Origin: Nissolia schottii
Lineage: Eukaryota; Streptophyta; Magnoliopsida; Fabales; Fabaceae
Assembly: GCA_003254905.1 (NCBI GenBank)
Contig: QANU01112422.1
Span: 105,618 to 169,617 of the forward strand
DNA length: 64,000 bases
Reading direction: 5' to 3'
Shown here: in pieces, positions 62,824 to 64,000 of the stretch
Position numbering within the stretch: position 1 is the stretch's first letter
Layout of the letters: the number at the start of each line of letters is the position of its first letter
Program-made: the position numbers and the translations under genes
The notes under the pieces: generated by a model
Told to the model about the DNA's origin: nothing
The model's input: only the letters and a program-made list of their open reading frames with translations
The model's database searches: none

Positions 62824-63247
62824 TACATATATATGGCAGCTAATTTTTTTTAATCCCATAATATGGTGGTTGGGAAAAAATTACAGATGTATGGGCGGAT
62901 TTTCTGAAATTGCCACTCTGTGTGGTGATTTCAGCAAAATCTGAATTTTTTTTATTTTTTATTTTTAGGTCTGAAATCGCCACCCAGGGTGGTGATTTTA
63001 GACTCTGAAATCGCCACTTTGTGTGGTGATTTCAGAAAAATCAGAATTTAAATTTTTTTTATTTTTAGGTCTGAAATCGCCACTCTATGTGGTGATTTCA
63101 GAAAAATCCAATTTTTTTTATTTTTTATTTTTAGATCTGAAATCGCCACCCAGGGTGGTGATTTCATAAAAATGCCCCATACATCCGTAATTTCTCAATC
63201 TGTCCCATATATTGGGAATAAATTCCATGCAAAGCCACATAAATGTC
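62824..63247. mobile_element. Foldback element with five internal hairpins
   Basis: The outer arms (ACATATATATGGC...ATTACAGATGTATGGG and CCCCATACATCCGTAAT...AGCCACATAAATGT) are inverted. Between them lie five copies of the palindrome CTGAAATCGCCAC-x-GTGGTGATTTCAG at 62904-62934, 62971-63001, 63005-63035, 63071-63101 and 63137-63166, separated by T-rich spacers. Non-coding. Confidence 0.8.
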
Positions 63248-63283
63248 ATTACCCCTACTTTAGGCCTAACCTAGCATGCTCTT

Positions 63284-63384
63284 TGTCGTATACGTATACT
63301 TGTCAAAATCTAAAATTAAAATAAATAAGATGAATCCTACTTTTGACAAGTGTAATTTAAATTTTGATAAGTATACGTATAAAG
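63284..63384. repeat. Inverted repeat with ATACGTATAC arms
   Basis: TATACGTATACTTGTCAAAATC near 63288 pairs with GATAAGTATACGTATA near 63367, giving arms of about 22-25 bases with mismatches. Confidence 0.7.
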
Positions 63385-63675
63385 TGAGTAACATAATAAG
63401 TTAAACTTAAAAAGTAAGCTTTCCAATCATTTCTCGTGTAAAAATAAGTAAATAACTTGAAAAAGATAAATAAGATAACTTAACTACCGTAACATAATAG
63501 GTTTAGAACACTACAATATACACGTCAAAAGAAAAATTACCACAGTATATAATATATAAGAAAAATGACGTAAAACAGTAAAAACTCTTTTTTTTTGGGA
63601 TGAATACAATGGGTGTAAAACAGTAAAACTCGAGATTGTAACGGAAGATTACAGAAACACGAGGAAGAGCGGGGG

Positions 63676-63750
63676 GGGGAGGGGGAGAGATCACGGATCG
63701 TGTATCATTAATNGGGGAGGGGGAGAGATCACGGATCGTGTATCATTAAT
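63676..63750. repeat. Exact 37-base duplication around a single N
   Basis: 63676-63712 and 63714-63750 are identical (GGGGAGGGGGAGAGATCACG...ATTAAT) and separated by one N at 63713. This is the pattern of an unmerged contig overlap. Confidence 0.9.
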
Positions 63751-64000
63751 TTAATAGAACTAATAGATGATGAGGTGAATAGATATCCAAACGTCTTGTT
63801 TTCTTCCTATTTTCTTTTGGCGATTAATAGTATGCCAAAATCAAAAGAAAATGCCTTTTTATTCACAGAGTCAGAGGGCATGGGGCCAAGAATCTCTCAA
63901 AGTGGCTCCCTTTAGCTCCATTTCGTCTCGTCCTAAATAAGCTTTTAGACTTTAGTGCTTCTCAAACTTTCTAGAACCCACGTCACCTGACGGGGGTGGG
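63751..64000. other. Right-edge sequence, less AT-rich, no gene called
   Basis: The last 250 bases are less AT-rich than their surroundings. They could be upstream sequence of a gene beyond the edge, but nothing supports a call. Confidence 0.3.

Noticed and set aside
63071..63166. CRISPR-like array of palindromic repeats
   Set aside because: The repeats are few, the spacers are T-rich and similar to one another, and this is plant nuclear DNA.

Overview
This window is nuclear DNA from a flowering plant. The genes have many short GT-AG exons, the intergenic DNA is AT-rich, and transposable elements fill both introns and intergenic space. The complete zeaxanthin epoxidase and the repeat types (Au-like tRNA SINEs, deleted Ty1/copia elements, MULE and hAT foldback elements) look most like a papilionoid legume. 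That assignment is from memory of the families and was not tested.

Three host genes are supported. (1) 445-4328, minus strand: the 5' eight coding exons of a tandem-RRM (hnRNP-like) RNA-binding protein. It runs off the left edge and its last visible intron uses a GC donor. (2) A class-3 triacylglycerol lipase of the OBL1 oil-body lipase type, minus strand. Its first coding exon is at 29068-29386 and its last three are at 12952-14671, with about 14.4 kb of retrotransposon debris and an assembly gap between. The expected middle exon or exons (about 70-80 residues) were not found. (3) 37296-46292, plus strand: a complete zeaxanthin epoxidase of 16 exons and 674 codons, with plastid transit peptide, FAD monooxygenase and C-terminal FHA domain. 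Several of its introns carry TE insertions. The lipase and ZEP 5' ends are divergent, about 7.9 kb apart.

The rest is mainly mobile DNA. 4.9-12.9 kb holds two foldback elements, tandem repeats and gypsy-like LTR debris. 15.2-28.8 kb, inside the lipase intron, holds a decayed LINE, an LTR abutting the 864-N gap, a second LINE fragment, a MULE-type MITE and a solo LTR. 29.6-36.2 kb holds a hAT-type MITE, a 288-bp inverted duplication and a MULE foldback element with a 9-bp target duplication whose loop is the second gap. 48.6-54.6 kb holds two related hAT-like elements carrying a captured exon fragment of a tonoplast sugar transporter (TST/TMT), with an antisense LINE interrupted by a CACTA end between them. 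57.1-59.3 kb is an internally deleted Ty1/copia element with both LTRs and a 5-bp target duplication. 62.2-63.8 kb holds a SINE with a 15-bp target duplication, a five-hairpin foldback element, and a 37-bp repeat around a single N that looks like an unmerged contig join.

No CRISPR, operon or prokaryotic features are present, and no intact autonomous transposase or reverse transcriptase gene was seen. The most unusual items are the gene-fragment-carrying hAT-like family, the split lipase locus, and the GC-AG intron.
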